Below, one piece after another: positions 49,000 through 60,244 of a stretch of 64,000 nucleotides of DNA (positions are counted from its first letter, which is position 1; every line of letters starts with the position of its first letter). Both the position numbers and the translations under genes were made by a program. The DNA comes from Paraburkholderia phytofirmans OLGA172. GTDB taxonomy: Bacteria > Pseudomonadota > Gammaproteobacteria > Burkholderiales > Burkholderiaceae. Location: assembly GCF_001634365.1 (NCBI RefSeq), contig NZ_CP014579.1:372001-436000 (forward strand). Reading direction: 5' to 3'. The notes under the pieces were generated by a model. That model ran no database searches, was not told the DNA's origin, and worked only from the letters and a program-made list of their open reading frames with translations.

Positions 49000-49512
49000 T
49001 CAGGCAGCCTCGCGGGCTTCGAGCTGCGCAATGTCCGCCAGCGAGAGGCCCATTTCGTCGCGCAGAAAACGAGGCATGGTCCAATGCGGCAGCGCACCCT
49101 CATCGAACGGGCCAAAGGATTGCCGATACAACGGCAGCCACCGAAGTGATTGCTCGATTAGTTGCTCGCGGCTCGGCGCTTGCTGATAGGTCGCGTAAGG
49201 GCAACTGCGGTGCTCGATAAAGAAACCGCCGGGCAAGCGTTCCTCACAAAGCGTCCGGTATTCGCGTGTCTGGAGAATGAGGTAATGCCAGATCTCGTCG
49301 ATCTGCTGCTCGACCGGCAGAAAAAGACCACTCAGTTGCTCCCGGTGCTTCGAGACCAGATAGAGGTACCGCAAACATTCCACCAGTTGCCGTTCTACGT
49401 AGTCCGAGGACGCGCCGGTGCGATTGGTGAAATAGAGGATTACTTCCGAATACAGTTCGTGACCGAGCAATGCCTTTGCGTCGACCGCCGGAGCAGAATA
49501 CAGGGAGTGCAT
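49000..49512 (-). CDS. Glycine-rich-domain-protein-like (GRDP-like) protein
   Basis: The 170-residue protein carries the signature seen in GRDP/DUF1399-type proteins: LPVEQQIDEIWHYLILQTRE, then Y85 and C89, then GGFFIEH with H101. Conserved W75, H76, C89 and H101 look like a possible metal or catalytic site. The remaining sequence is helical and polar, with no signal peptide. A good ribosome site (GAGG, spacing 7) precedes it. The family has no settled biochemical role; in this locus it may bind or modify the GCIS peptide. Confidence 0.75.
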   Translation of the reverse strand: MHSLYSAPAVDAKALLGHELYSEVILYFTNRTGASSDYVERQLVECLRYLYLVSKHREQLSGLFLPVEQQIDEIWHYLILQTREYRTLCEERLPGGFFIEHRSCPYATYQQAPSREQLIEQSLRWLPLYRQSFGPFDEGALPHWTMPRFLRDEMGLSLADIAQLEAREAA

Positions 49513-49560
49513 GCGATTTCCTCTTTGCAGTGAGAGTAGTTGGAACCTGCCGGCAGACCC

Positions 49561-50796
49561 TTAATCTCTCGGGAGCCACGCATATTTTCCCGATTTGCCG
49601 ATGGCGATATGGGCGCGGTGTGAGATGGTGCAATCCATCCCTGTCGCTTCCCGAATGCGCGCTTGCAAATCAGCAACTTCCCGCGGCAGGAGCGGGGCGC
49701 CATGGAACGTCGTGTAATGCAGGCAGGCTTGCGATTGCTCAACCGTGCGTAATTGATAAACGAAGATTGTGGGCGAAGCGGCGCAGATGAGATCGTCGAA
49801 ATCGGCTTGCGACACCATGCCGTGCGAAGCGCACAGCATCTCTTTTTCGCGGCCGCAAAATCTGAAAATTTGCGCAGGGTTTGCCGAGCCGTCGGCCGTC
49901 TGGACGCAATCGCCGGAGCGGTAACGGATTAGCGGCATATACGGATTACGCACGCTCGACACGATCAGGCTGAAAATTGAGTCGCTCGTCGCGAACGGCA
50001 CGAGTTCCAGGCGCATTTTGTCGAGATACGGCGAGTAGCGGCCGTGTCGATCGCTGTAGTAGAGATAGCCGAGTTCGGTGCTGCCGAAGAGATCGACGAG
50101 CGGGCAACTGAAATTTTCCAGCAGGAACCGCCTGACGTTTGCCGGGGTGTACTCGTAAGCGTGGACGATGCTGGCAGGTTGGGGGAAGCGTTCCTTTAGT
50201 CCGTATTCTGAGACCTTCAGTACGAAATGGGCCAGATGGAAGCTGGAACAATCCAGATGATAAAACCCATGAGGATGAGAACGCCTGGCAGCCTCGATAT
50301 CGTCCAGCATGCACTCGATATCGGCGCGTTCCCACAGTGCAGGGTCGAGTTTCTGGTTGAGATACGAAGTGCGCGCATCGAGCCGCCTCATCGCCGATGA
50401 GGCGATTCCAGCGATGTGCGTGTCATATTTGCGGACGTTTACTCGCGCCACGTGTTCGGTTGCCAGCACCGTAGTGAGCGATACGCGCTGACATTGTTGC
50501 TGCCATGTGAACCGAATGTCGGGGTGATCGCTCCACAGCTGATAGTACGAGTTCAATAGAAAGTAAGGCGGGCGGATGATCTGCATCCTTGCGTGATGGG
50601 TGCCGGTCGAAAGAACGAACTCGGCTTCGCCGGCCTCGAGCGCGGCTGCAAGTCGCGGCGTCATCCAGTTGTTGGGAAAGTCCAGCGCGATAGCGGGTTT
50701 TTCCAGAATCGGGAAAAAGTTGTCCGCTATCGACTGTCGATAGATGGGGATGTCTTTGATCTGCTCGATCACATCGGCTGTCGGCTGGCTTTTCAT
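49561..50796 (-). CDS. Adenylate-forming enzyme, PaaK/CapK/LuxE superfamily
   Basis: The 411-residue soluble protein shows the ANL-type motifs. The phosphate loop is STGTHHAR (63-70) in place of TSGTTG, with FGSTE (237-241), RYRSGD (291-296) and GREKEM (315-320), and a C-terminal lysine region GKSGKYAW (K401/K404). It is shorter than standard acyl-CoA ligases, like PaaK and LuxE. It should activate a carboxylate with ATP. No CoA- or carrier-protein partner is in the locus, so the acceptor could be the peptide. A GGAG site lies 5 bases before the start. Confidence 0.82.
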   Translation of the reverse strand: MKSQPTADVIEQIKDIPIYRQSIADNFFPILEKPAIALDFPNNWMTPRLAAALEAGEAEFVLSTGTHHARMQIIRPPYFLLNSYYQLWSDHPDIRFTWQQQCQRVSLTTVLATEHVARVNVRKYDTHIAGIASSAMRRLDARTSYLNQKLDPALWERADIECMLDDIEAARRSHPHGFYHLDCSSFHLAHFVLKVSEYGLKERFPQPASIVHAYEYTPANVRRFLLENFSCPLVDLFGSTELGYLYYSDRHGRYSPYLDKMRLELVPFATSDSIFSLIVSSVRNPYMPLIRYRSGDCVQTADGSANPAQIFRFCGREKEMLCASHGMVSQADFDDLICAASPTIFVYQLRTVEQSQACLHYTTFHGAPLLPREVADLQARIREATGMDCTISHRAHIAIGKSGKYAWLPRD

Positions 50797-50829
50797 GCGG
50801 ACTCCAAAGCCTGGTTGCGATGTCGAGGG

Positions 50830-50862
50830 AAGCTGATCCTTGCACCTTGCAAGGATCAGCTT
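50830..50862 (-). other. 14-bp perfect stem-loop between the peptide gene and the enzyme operon
   Basis: AAGCTGATCCTTGC (50830-50843) pairs perfectly with GCAAGGATCAGCTT (50849-50862) around a 5-base loop. There is no T-run in either direction. In RiPP operons such a hairpin after the precursor gene often raises precursor over enzyme expression by stabilising the 3' end or by partial termination. Confidence 0.8.
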
Positions 50863-50921
50863 GATGAGCGCGCCAGGTTGCGTTTCGCCATTACAGGTCG
50901 CTCAAGTTCGACGTAGGGCGA

Positions 50922-51104
50922 TTAGCTGATGCAGCCTTTCTTCGGAGGCGGCGTTGCTCTGGCGATCGAAATGCAGCCTGCCTTTGCGGCTGAAATGCAA
51001 CCTTCCTTGCTGCCCGATATGCAGCCGTCTGTTTCAGACGAGTTGGCGGCGACCCACTTATTCCATACGGAGTTCTGAGCAATTTGCTGAATGAGCTTTT
51101 CCAT
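50922..51104 (-). CDS. Candidate RiPP precursor peptide with four GCIS repeats
   Basis: The 60-residue ORF has the strong site TGGAGGT 6 bases before its ATG. Residues 1-25 (MEKLIQQIAQNSVWNKWVAA and the next five) are an amphipathic helix-like leader. The core carries GCIS at 27-30, 35-38, 43-46 and 57-60, three of them in an eight-residue period of the form GCISxxKx, and the chain ends on the last GCIS. A PPPKK spacer precedes the last unit. The only four cysteines are those of the repeats. This is a multi-core layout; the modification is unknown. Confidence 0.82.
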   Translation of the reverse strand: MEKLIQQIAQNSVWNKWVAANSSETDGCISGSKEGCISAAKAGCISIARATPPPKKGCIS

Positions 51105-51475
51105 CGAATACCTCCAGCGGTATAGAAAGTTGCGGATTGGGGTGTGTCAGCTAAACATCAGAAATATTACGCACCCCGTAGCTCTGTCTTTGTTTTGGAA
51201 GGTGGGTTCAATTTTATTTGTGACCTTCGACAACGCGATTGGGCCGTCGCACATCTGTATGCCGGCTCGACGTCTACGGCGAGATTGGGGCGTCGTTTGC
51301 CAAAGGCCTTGATGGAGCGGGCCGGCAGCGGTAGCGGAGGGGGTGAAGTGATGACTGGCAGTCGCGAAGACACTGCGCGCTTTTGCTTGACGCGCGTGGC
51401 GCAATGACGCATCTAACTCGTACTGCTTTGTTTGCCAGATTTAACTGTTGGTCACAGTGCGTCGCGGATCGAGGT
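51105..51475. other. 371-bp region upstream of the peptide gene
   Basis: It must hold the promoter of the peptide locus. On the minus strand a CTGACA-like -35 and weak TATAC-like -10 lie close to the start, but I cannot fix them. Small open frames (for example plus 51144-51407, 87 codons; minus 51147-51404, 85 codons) have no recognised domain. The first 150 bases are more A/T-rich than the surroundings. Confidence 0.45.
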
Positions 51476-52267
51476 TCAAGCGTGACTTCGGTTCCGTGTC
51501 GCGCGCCATTGACCGGGCGCCAGCCCGAAACGCCGCGTGAATGCGTGCGTGTAGGCGCTCTGATCGCCAAAGCCGATTTCCAACGCGATATCGCTGAGAG
51601 ATAAGCGTGGATCGGACAACAAACCAAGAGACGTATCGAGCCGCAAACGCTGCAAGTAGCGATGTGGCGTTTCGCCGAAGGCGTCGATAAAAAGCTGATG
51701 AAAGCGCCGCATGCCGAAGCCGCAGTGCGCGGCAAGGTCGGCGATACGCAGCGGCTCCGACAGATGCGCGCGCAGCCAACGGTCGATGCGCGCGAAGTCG
51801 AGGCCGGCGCCATAGGCCTGAGCCCCGGCCACCGTACCGGTGTCGGCCACCAACGCGGCGCCCAAGCGCGCGGCTGCATCCCATTGAAAACGCCGGGTGT
51901 CCAGGTCGTCGGCTTGCGCGCCGCCTGTGGCGTGCGCCGCAATCCGATGCACGAGTTGCGTGAGCGAGACATCCACCGTCACCGCCCGCGCGCGGTCGAA
52001 CAGACGTTCCGGCACGGCTAGCGAGGTGGCCGGCAGATCCAGCACCAATTGCCGGTTCTCGCCGATGCCCGCGTAATCGTGCCGCGCCCCGGCCGGGATG
52101 AGCCAGGCGGAGCGGGCGTCGATCTGATGCGCGACGCCGTCTACCGCCATCACCATCGCGCCGTCGAGTCCGAGCACGACCTGGTGAAAGTCGTGCACGT
52201 CCGACGCCTCGACCACGCCGTAACGGCGCAGCGAAACGCTAGGTGCGGTGACGGCGGGGTGACTCAT
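51476..52267 (-). CDS. AraC-family transcriptional regulator
   Basis: The ATG at 52267 (MSHPAVTAPSVSLRRYGVVE) is preferred over a TTG at 52288. The 263-residue protein has an N-terminal cupin-like domain (about 1-130, ARSAWLIPAGARHDYAGIG) and a C-terminal double helix-turn-helix. The latter includes LRIADLAAHCGFGMRRFHQLFIDAFGETPHRYLQRLRLD in pieces, and the AraC signature LSLSDIALEIGFGDQSAYTHAFTRRFG. It lies upstream of the peptide locus on the same strand, 370 bases away, and could control it, but no operator is seen. Confidence 0.92.
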   Translation of the reverse strand: MSHPAVTAPSVSLRRYGVVEASDVHDFHQVVLGLDGAMVMAVDGVAHQIDARSAWLIPAGARHDYAGIGENRQLVLDLPATSLAVPERLFDRARAVTVDVSLTQLVHRIAAHATGGAQADDLDTRRFQWDAAARLGAALVADTGTVAGAQAYGAGLDFARIDRWLRAHLSEPLRIADLAAHCGFGMRRFHQLFIDAFGETPHRYLQRLRLDTSLGLLSDPRLSLSDIALEIGFGDQSAYTHAFTRRFGLAPGQWRATRNRSHA

Positions 52268-52311
52268 TGGCGAAGCCCACTTGCACAATGCAAAACAGCG
52301 CAGCGAAAAAC

Positions 52312-52653
52312 TTAGACGCCGAGCAGTTCGACTTCGAACACGAGCGTTGCATTCGGCGGAATCACGCCGCCGGCGCCACGCACGCCGTAGCCGAGTTGCG
52401 GCGGAATCGTCAGCTTGCGCGTGCCGCCGACCTTCATGCCTTGCACGCCTTCGTCCCAGCCCTTGATAACCATGCCGCCACCCAGCACGAACGCGAACGG
52501 GTCGTTGCGGTCCTTGCTCGAGTCGAACTTCTGGCCGTCAGTCAGCCAGCCCGTGTAGTGCACGCTGACGGTCTTGCCGGCCACCGCTTCGGCGCCGGTG
52601 CCTTCAACGATGTCTTCGTATTTCAGGCCGGATTCGGTAGTCACAGTCGACAT
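52312..52653 (-). CDS. FKBP-type peptidyl-prolyl cis-trans isomerase
   Basis: The 113-residue single-domain FKBP has [56 protein letters not shown] in pieces, and VFEVELL. All the usual aromatic pocket residues appear present. There is no signal peptide, so it acts in the cytosol on protein folding. It stands alone, divergent from the next gene. Confidence 0.95.
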   Translation of the reverse strand: MSTVTTESGLKYEDIVEGTGAEAVAGKTVSVHYTGWLTDGQKFDSSKDRNDPFAFVLGGGMVIKGWDEGVQGMKVGGTRKLTIPPQLGYGVRGAGGVIPPNATLVFEVELLGV

Positions 52654-52842
52654 ATGTCGCTCCTTAGGTCAAAAACGTAAAAACCGACATTGTAGGCGTG
52701 TTGGCGCTGCATCGCTGAGGATTGGGGCGTGGCATGCGGTTTGCGTCCACACTGGCCATCCGGCCAGGCTGGCCGCGCCGGGTGGCATGCCTATAATGGG
52801 ACGTCTTTTAACATTTTATGCACCGCCTGAGAGGGCTTGATC

Positions 52843-53649
52843 GTGACAACGTCTTCCACCGGGACCGCCGGCGCAGACCCGGTTCTTTCCGGCTTTGCCG
52901 TATCCGAACGCACCGCACGTCTGCGCGCGGAGACCGCGCTATTTATGCGCGACCACGTGCTGTCGCTGCTGTCGCATGACCTGCGTGGTCCGCTGAACGC
53001 CATCCATAGCTGGGCCTACGTGCTCGAGCGTAAGCTCGATGCCAACGACCCTAATTCGCAGCGCGCCGTCACCGGGATTCGTAACGGCGTGGACCAGCAG
53101 GTGAAGTTGCTGGAGACGATTGTCGATGCCACGCGCGGCGAGACCAAATCGCTGGCGCTTGCTATTGCTCCGTTTCCGCTGCATCCGCTAATCGATGAAA
53201 CGGTGGAAGAAGTCCGTTCCGGGTTGGCTCGCGCGCGTGGTGTCAAGATCGCGGTCGAATCGCGACTCGCTACCGAGCAGCTCAACGGCGACCGTGAGCG
53301 CCTCGCCGCCGCGCTGTGGGTGATGCTCACGTTTGCGGTCGAAGCGAGCACGCAGGGCGCCGCAGTCACGCTGGCCGCACACGCGGACGCCGCCAGGTGG
53401 CACGCCACCGTCACCTTCAATCAAAGTGCCGCTGCGCTGGACGATCCTTCGGTGCCTCATTTGCTGGAAGCTTTTGCCCGCAAACAGGCACGCGAACCGC
53501 GCGAAGCCAAACGGATCGCGTGGGTGTTCGCGCTGTGCAAGCGCGTCGCGGAAGCGCACGGCGGCAGTTTCGAGCAAAGCGACGCGCCTGAGAGCGAAAC
53601 GGCTACGCTCGCGCTGCATGTGCCGCTGAGTGCGCCGACACCAACGTGA
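52843..53649 (+). CDS. Small soluble histidine kinase-like protein
   Basis: The GTG at 52843 has GAGAGGG 7 bases upstream. The 268-residue protein has no membrane segment or recognised input domain. The H-box LLSHDLRGPLNAIHSWAYVLE is intact. In the ATPase half the N-box reads RLAAALWVMLTFAVEAS with no asparagine and the G1 DxGxG box is missing, though the final helix AWVFALCKRVAEAHGGSF is kept. It may be a phosphotransfer or dimerisation partner rather than an active kinase. No response regulator gene is adjacent. Confidence 0.8.
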   Translation: MTTSSTGTAGADPVLSGFAVSERTARLRAETALFMRDHVLSLLSHDLRGPLNAIHSWAYVLERKLDANDPNSQRAVTGIRNGVDQQVKLLETIVDATRGETKSLALAIAPFPLHPLIDETVEEVRSGLARARGVKIAVESRLATEQLNGDRERLAAALWVMLTFAVEASTQGAAVTLAAHADAARWHATVTFNQSAAALDDPSVPHLLEAFARKQAREPREAKRIAWVFALCKRVAEAHGGSFEQSDAPESETATLALHVPLSAPTPT

Positions 53650-53743
53650 GCGGCGGCTGTCGGCGCACGTTCCTGTACGCGATTAACTTTCAGCTTGCTT
53701 TCGCCCTCTATACTGACAACTTTTGTTGCCGGAGCCCTTCGCT

Positions 53744-55087
53744 TTGATCCAGGTTGTCGCCCTTATCGGTGCATTGTTTCTCGTTGCCCTCAACGGTTTT
53801 TTTGTCGCCGCCGAATTCGGTCTGGTGAAGCTGCGCCAGACGCGCGTGCGGAGCCTCGCGGCCAAGCACGGCATGCGCGGGCGTTTGCTGGCGAAGGTGC
53901 ACGGACGGCTCGACGCGTATCTGTCCGCCTGTCAGCTCGGCATTACGCTGGCGTCGCTCGGGCTCGGCTGGATCGGTGAGCCGGCGTTCGCGGAACTGCT
54001 CACGCCGGTTTTCAGCCTGCTTGGCGTGGAATCGGAGAAGCTGATCCACGGCATCTCGCTGTTCTTCGCGTTCTCGTGCATTTCGTTCCTGCACATCGTG
54101 GTGGGCGAGCTGGCGCCGAAATCGCTGGCGATTCGCGAGGCGGAAAAGGTTTCGTTGTGGGCCGCCACGCCGCTATACGGTTTCTACTGGGCGATGTATC
54201 CGGGGATCTGGGTGCTCAACACGAGCGCCAACGCGGTGTTGAAGCTCGCGGGCCTCGACGCGGACCACGGCCACGATTCGCATTACTCCACCGAGGAACT
54301 CAAGCTGATTCTGCGCGGCCGCCACGCCAACGTCGCGACTGAACTTGGTTCGCTGGATGGCGCCTATAGCCAGGACGAATGGAACACGATTGCGCATTCG
54401 CTGGACTTTTCGCGCATGACCGTCTCGGATCTGATGCGCCCGTCCCATGAAATGGTCGGCCTGCGGCGCGATTTGCCTTTGCGAGAAAACATGCAGATGG
54501 TGGCGCGGCACCGCTTCAGCCGCTATCCGTTGTTGGAAGACGCGTCCGGCGAGCGCGTGGCCGGCATGATCCATTTGAAGGATTTGCTGCTGGCGCGGCA
54601 CGCTGGCAGCACGCTCGACGACCTCTCCAAATATGTGCGGCCCGTGCAGTATGTCAAGCCGGACATGCCGGCGCTCGAACTGTTTCGCCGCTTCCGACAG
54701 GGTGCGCCGCACTTCGCGCTGGTTGGCCGCAAGAATTCGAAGCCGATCGGCTTTCTGACGCTGGACAATCTGCTCGGCGCACTGGTCGGGCAGATCCACG
54801 ACGAATTCCGCCAGGGCGATGCCGACTGGACGCGTATGGACGACGGCACGTTGATGGGCAAGGGCAGCTTGCCGGTGGTGTCGTTGGAACGCGCGCTCGG
54901 GATCGACATCGACGAGGGCAGGGCTGAATCGGTCGGCGGCCTCGTGATTCAGGCGCTCAACGACCTGCCTGCCGAAGGGCAGCGCGTTGAGTTCGATTGC
55001 TTCGATGTGGTGGTCAAGAAGATGAAGGGGCCGCGCATCGTGCTCGTGCGCGTTTATCCGAAGATCTTCGACGACGAAGGTGGTTGA
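53744..55087 (+). CDS. CNNM/DUF21 transmembrane protein with CBS pair (CorC/HlyC-like)
   Basis: A TTG at 53744 with GGAG 9 bases upstream gives 447 residues; a TTG at 53723 is also possible. Three to four membrane helices of the DUF21 type (NGFFVAAEFGLVKLRQTRVR, ACQLGITLASLGLGWIGEPA) are followed by two CBS domains (about 200-330, DLMRPSHEMVGLRRDLPLREN). A C-terminal CorC-type domain (about 350-440) ends the protein. Homologues affect Mg2+/Co2+ transport. It forms a lone gene between the kinase and the trehalose operon. Confidence 0.92.
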   Translation: MIQVVALIGALFLVALNGFFVAAEFGLVKLRQTRVRSLAAKHGMRGRLLAKVHGRLDAYLSACQLGITLASLGLGWIGEPAFAELLTPVFSLLGVESEKLIHGISLFFAFSCISFLHIVVGELAPKSLAIREAEKVSLWAATPLYGFYWAMYPGIWVLNTSANAVLKLAGLDADHGHDSHYSTEELKLILRGRHANVATELGSLDGAYSQDEWNTIAHSLDFSRMTVSDLMRPSHEMVGLRRDLPLRENMQMVARHRFSRYPLLEDASGERVAGMIHLKDLLLARHAGSTLDDLSKYVRPVQYVKPDMPALELFRRFRQGAPHFALVGRKNSKPIGFLTLDNLLGALVGQIHDEFRQGDADWTRMDDGTLMGKGSLPVVSLERALGIDIDEGRAESVGGLVIQALNDLPAEGQRVEFDCFDVVVKKMKGPRIVLVRVYPKIFDDEGG

Positions 55088-55181
55088 GCGGCTTATTTGC
55101 GGGCTGCTGTTGCCCGGCTCTTATCGGTAGTCAGCGCGTCGCCCATGCTTTCACCGCCTCCAACCTTCTAAAAGTCGCAGA

Positions 55182-58039
<2,858 letters not shown>

Positions 58040-58043
<4 letters not shown>

Positions 58044-60244
58044 GGCGTATCAGGCTCCGAAGAGGCGTTGGAGGCAGAAGCAGGAACGGTTGCGCCGCCG
58101 CGCGCGCGGTCGACGGCCAGCAGGCGATCGCTGAAGGTGTCGTCCTCGAACAATGCGTCGATGGGCAAGCTCACGCGGCGGCGCCAGTTCGGATGCTCGT
58201 CGATCGAGCCGGGCAGATTCGGCTGCTCGACCAGCGCGAGCAAATCTTCGAGCGGGAAAGTGACGAGCGGCCCGGGTGTCGCGGCGACGAAGGCGAGCGC
58301 TTCATCCACGGGCGCCTCGTCGGGCGGCGGCGCTTCCACGTCCGGCACGGCGACGCCGGCTTGCTGGAACGCGCGCCATAGCAGAGCGCGATCGGCGGCG
58401 CGTTCTTCCTGCGCCACTTTCTCCGCGTCGCGGCCGTCGGCGCGCGCCATCGTTTGACCGATCCGGTTGCGCCACGTAATGTCGCTGCCGCGCCACCAGC
58501 CTGCCACGGTCGGCAGATCATGGGTCGTGGTGGTGCCGACAGCGTTGCGGTCCCACGCGTGCGGCGGCCTGAAACCCTTGCCGCCTTCCGCGCCTTCGAA
58601 CCACAGCACGCGAATGCCGGCGAGACCGTGCTCGTCGAGCCGCTCGCGAAAGCCGGGCGGCACGGTGCCGAGATCTTCGCCGATTACGATCGCGCGATGC
58701 CGCCACGATTCGAGCGCGATCAGCCGCAGCAGGTCTTCGAGCGGATAGCGCAGATAGGCGCCATTACGCGCGCTTTCGCCTTCGGGCACGAGCCATAGGC
58801 GCCGCAAGCCGAGAATGTGGTCGATGCGGACGCCGCCCGCGTGCGCGAACGCCGCGCGCAGCATGTCGATGAACGCGGAGAAGCCCTGCGTGCGCATTGC
58901 GCGCGGCGAGAAGGTGGTGAGCCCCCATGCCTGGCCGGCCTGGTTGAACAGATCGGGCGGTGCGCCCACTGAAATGCCTTGCAGCATGTCGTCACGGTAC
59001 GACCATGCATGGCTGCCGGCACTATCGCATCCAACTGCCAGGTCGGCGATCAGGCCGACGGCCATGCCGGCATCGGTCGCCGCATGCTGCGCGTGCGACA
59101 GACCCTTGGCGGCGAGCCATTGCAGAAACAGATGAAAATCGACTTCATGCCGATGCGTTTCGGCAAAGGCGTCAACTTCCGGGCTGCGCGGGTCGCGTAA
59201 CGCATCAGGCCAATTGCGCCAGTGGCCATTGCCGGCCTCCTGAGCCAACTGCACCGCTTGCAGCGCTTCGAAACGCGCGTGATCTTCGAGCGCACGGCCG
59301 GCACGTTCGCAGAAGCCATGAAATTCGAGCGCGCGCGGCGTATCGTGCGCGCGTTCCTGGGTGCAAAAGTTCTCGTACAGCACGCGCAAAACCTTCAGCT
59401 TCAGCACAACTGCGTTCGGCCAATCGATCAGCGGCAAGTCTTCGAGTGCCGACCAGGCGTCGGTGGCCTGCGCGGCCTCGAGTGCGGCGCGCGCGGCGTC
59501 CGCGCCGAACACCGCGGCGGGATCGATATGCGTGACGTTCAGCCACAAACGCGACGACGGCGAATACGGACTGAACCGGTTCGGCTCGGCGCTGAACATC
59601 GCGTGCGTCGGACTGACGGCGAGCGCATGGGCGCCGCGCTTCGCGCTTTCAATAGCCATCTGCGCGAGAGCCGTATAGTCGCCGATGCCGCCGTCGCCCG
59701 TGCGGCGCAAGCCATACAACTGCGCGGCAATGCCCCAGAGCGGCGGCGTTTGCGCCGTGGCGCCGTCGTGCAGCGTGCGCCATGCATCCGCGACGGTATA
59801 GCAGCGTGACGGCGCCACGGCCAATGTCATGCGTTGATCGTTGATCACCAGCGTGTGATAGCCGGGCTCGTCGATTGGTGCGAGCAATGCTTCCTCGCCT
59901 TTAGGCGCCGTGAAGCGGCCGTCGATGATCGAGCCGCTTTCGAGCTCGATCCGGTAGTGGCTGCCGGATTTGATCGCCGCGGCAGGCAGCGCGATGCCGC
60001 GCTCGATCTCCGCGGTCATCAATGGCGGCAGTTTGCGGCCGGACAGTTCGGCTTCGAGCGCCGCCGCGCTGTGCCGGATTTGCGTGGCGTTAGCGCATGG
60101 CAAGCCCATTCGTTCGAGCAGCACGGCGAGCGTGCTCTCCGGCACATGCTGCGTCGTATGGTGCGCGTCCCGCCACTCGACCTCGAAGCCGACGCGAGTG
60201 GCAAGGGTAACGATCGTATCGTTTGAACGGCGGGTAGCACTCAC
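58040..60244 (-). CDS. malQ: 4-alpha-glucanotransferase (amylomaltase)
   Basis: The GTG at 60244 overlaps the treZ stop as GTGA; the longer open frame would cover treZ. The 734-residue GH77 enzyme has AQLYGLRRTGDGGIGDYTAL, FSPYSPSSRLWLNVTHID, and the catalytic segments GVRIDHILGLRRLWLVPEG and VIGEDLGTVPPGFRERL. The N-terminal 150 residues form the usual extra domain of the longer type of MalQ. It rearranges maltodextrins to supply substrates for TreY. Confidence 0.95.

Noticed and set aside
50922..51104. Reading the GCIS peptide as a lanthipeptide or a metal-chelating ranthipeptide/SCIFF peptide
   Set aside because: No lanthionine synthetase or radical SAM gene is adjacent, and the core lacks the SCIFF pattern.
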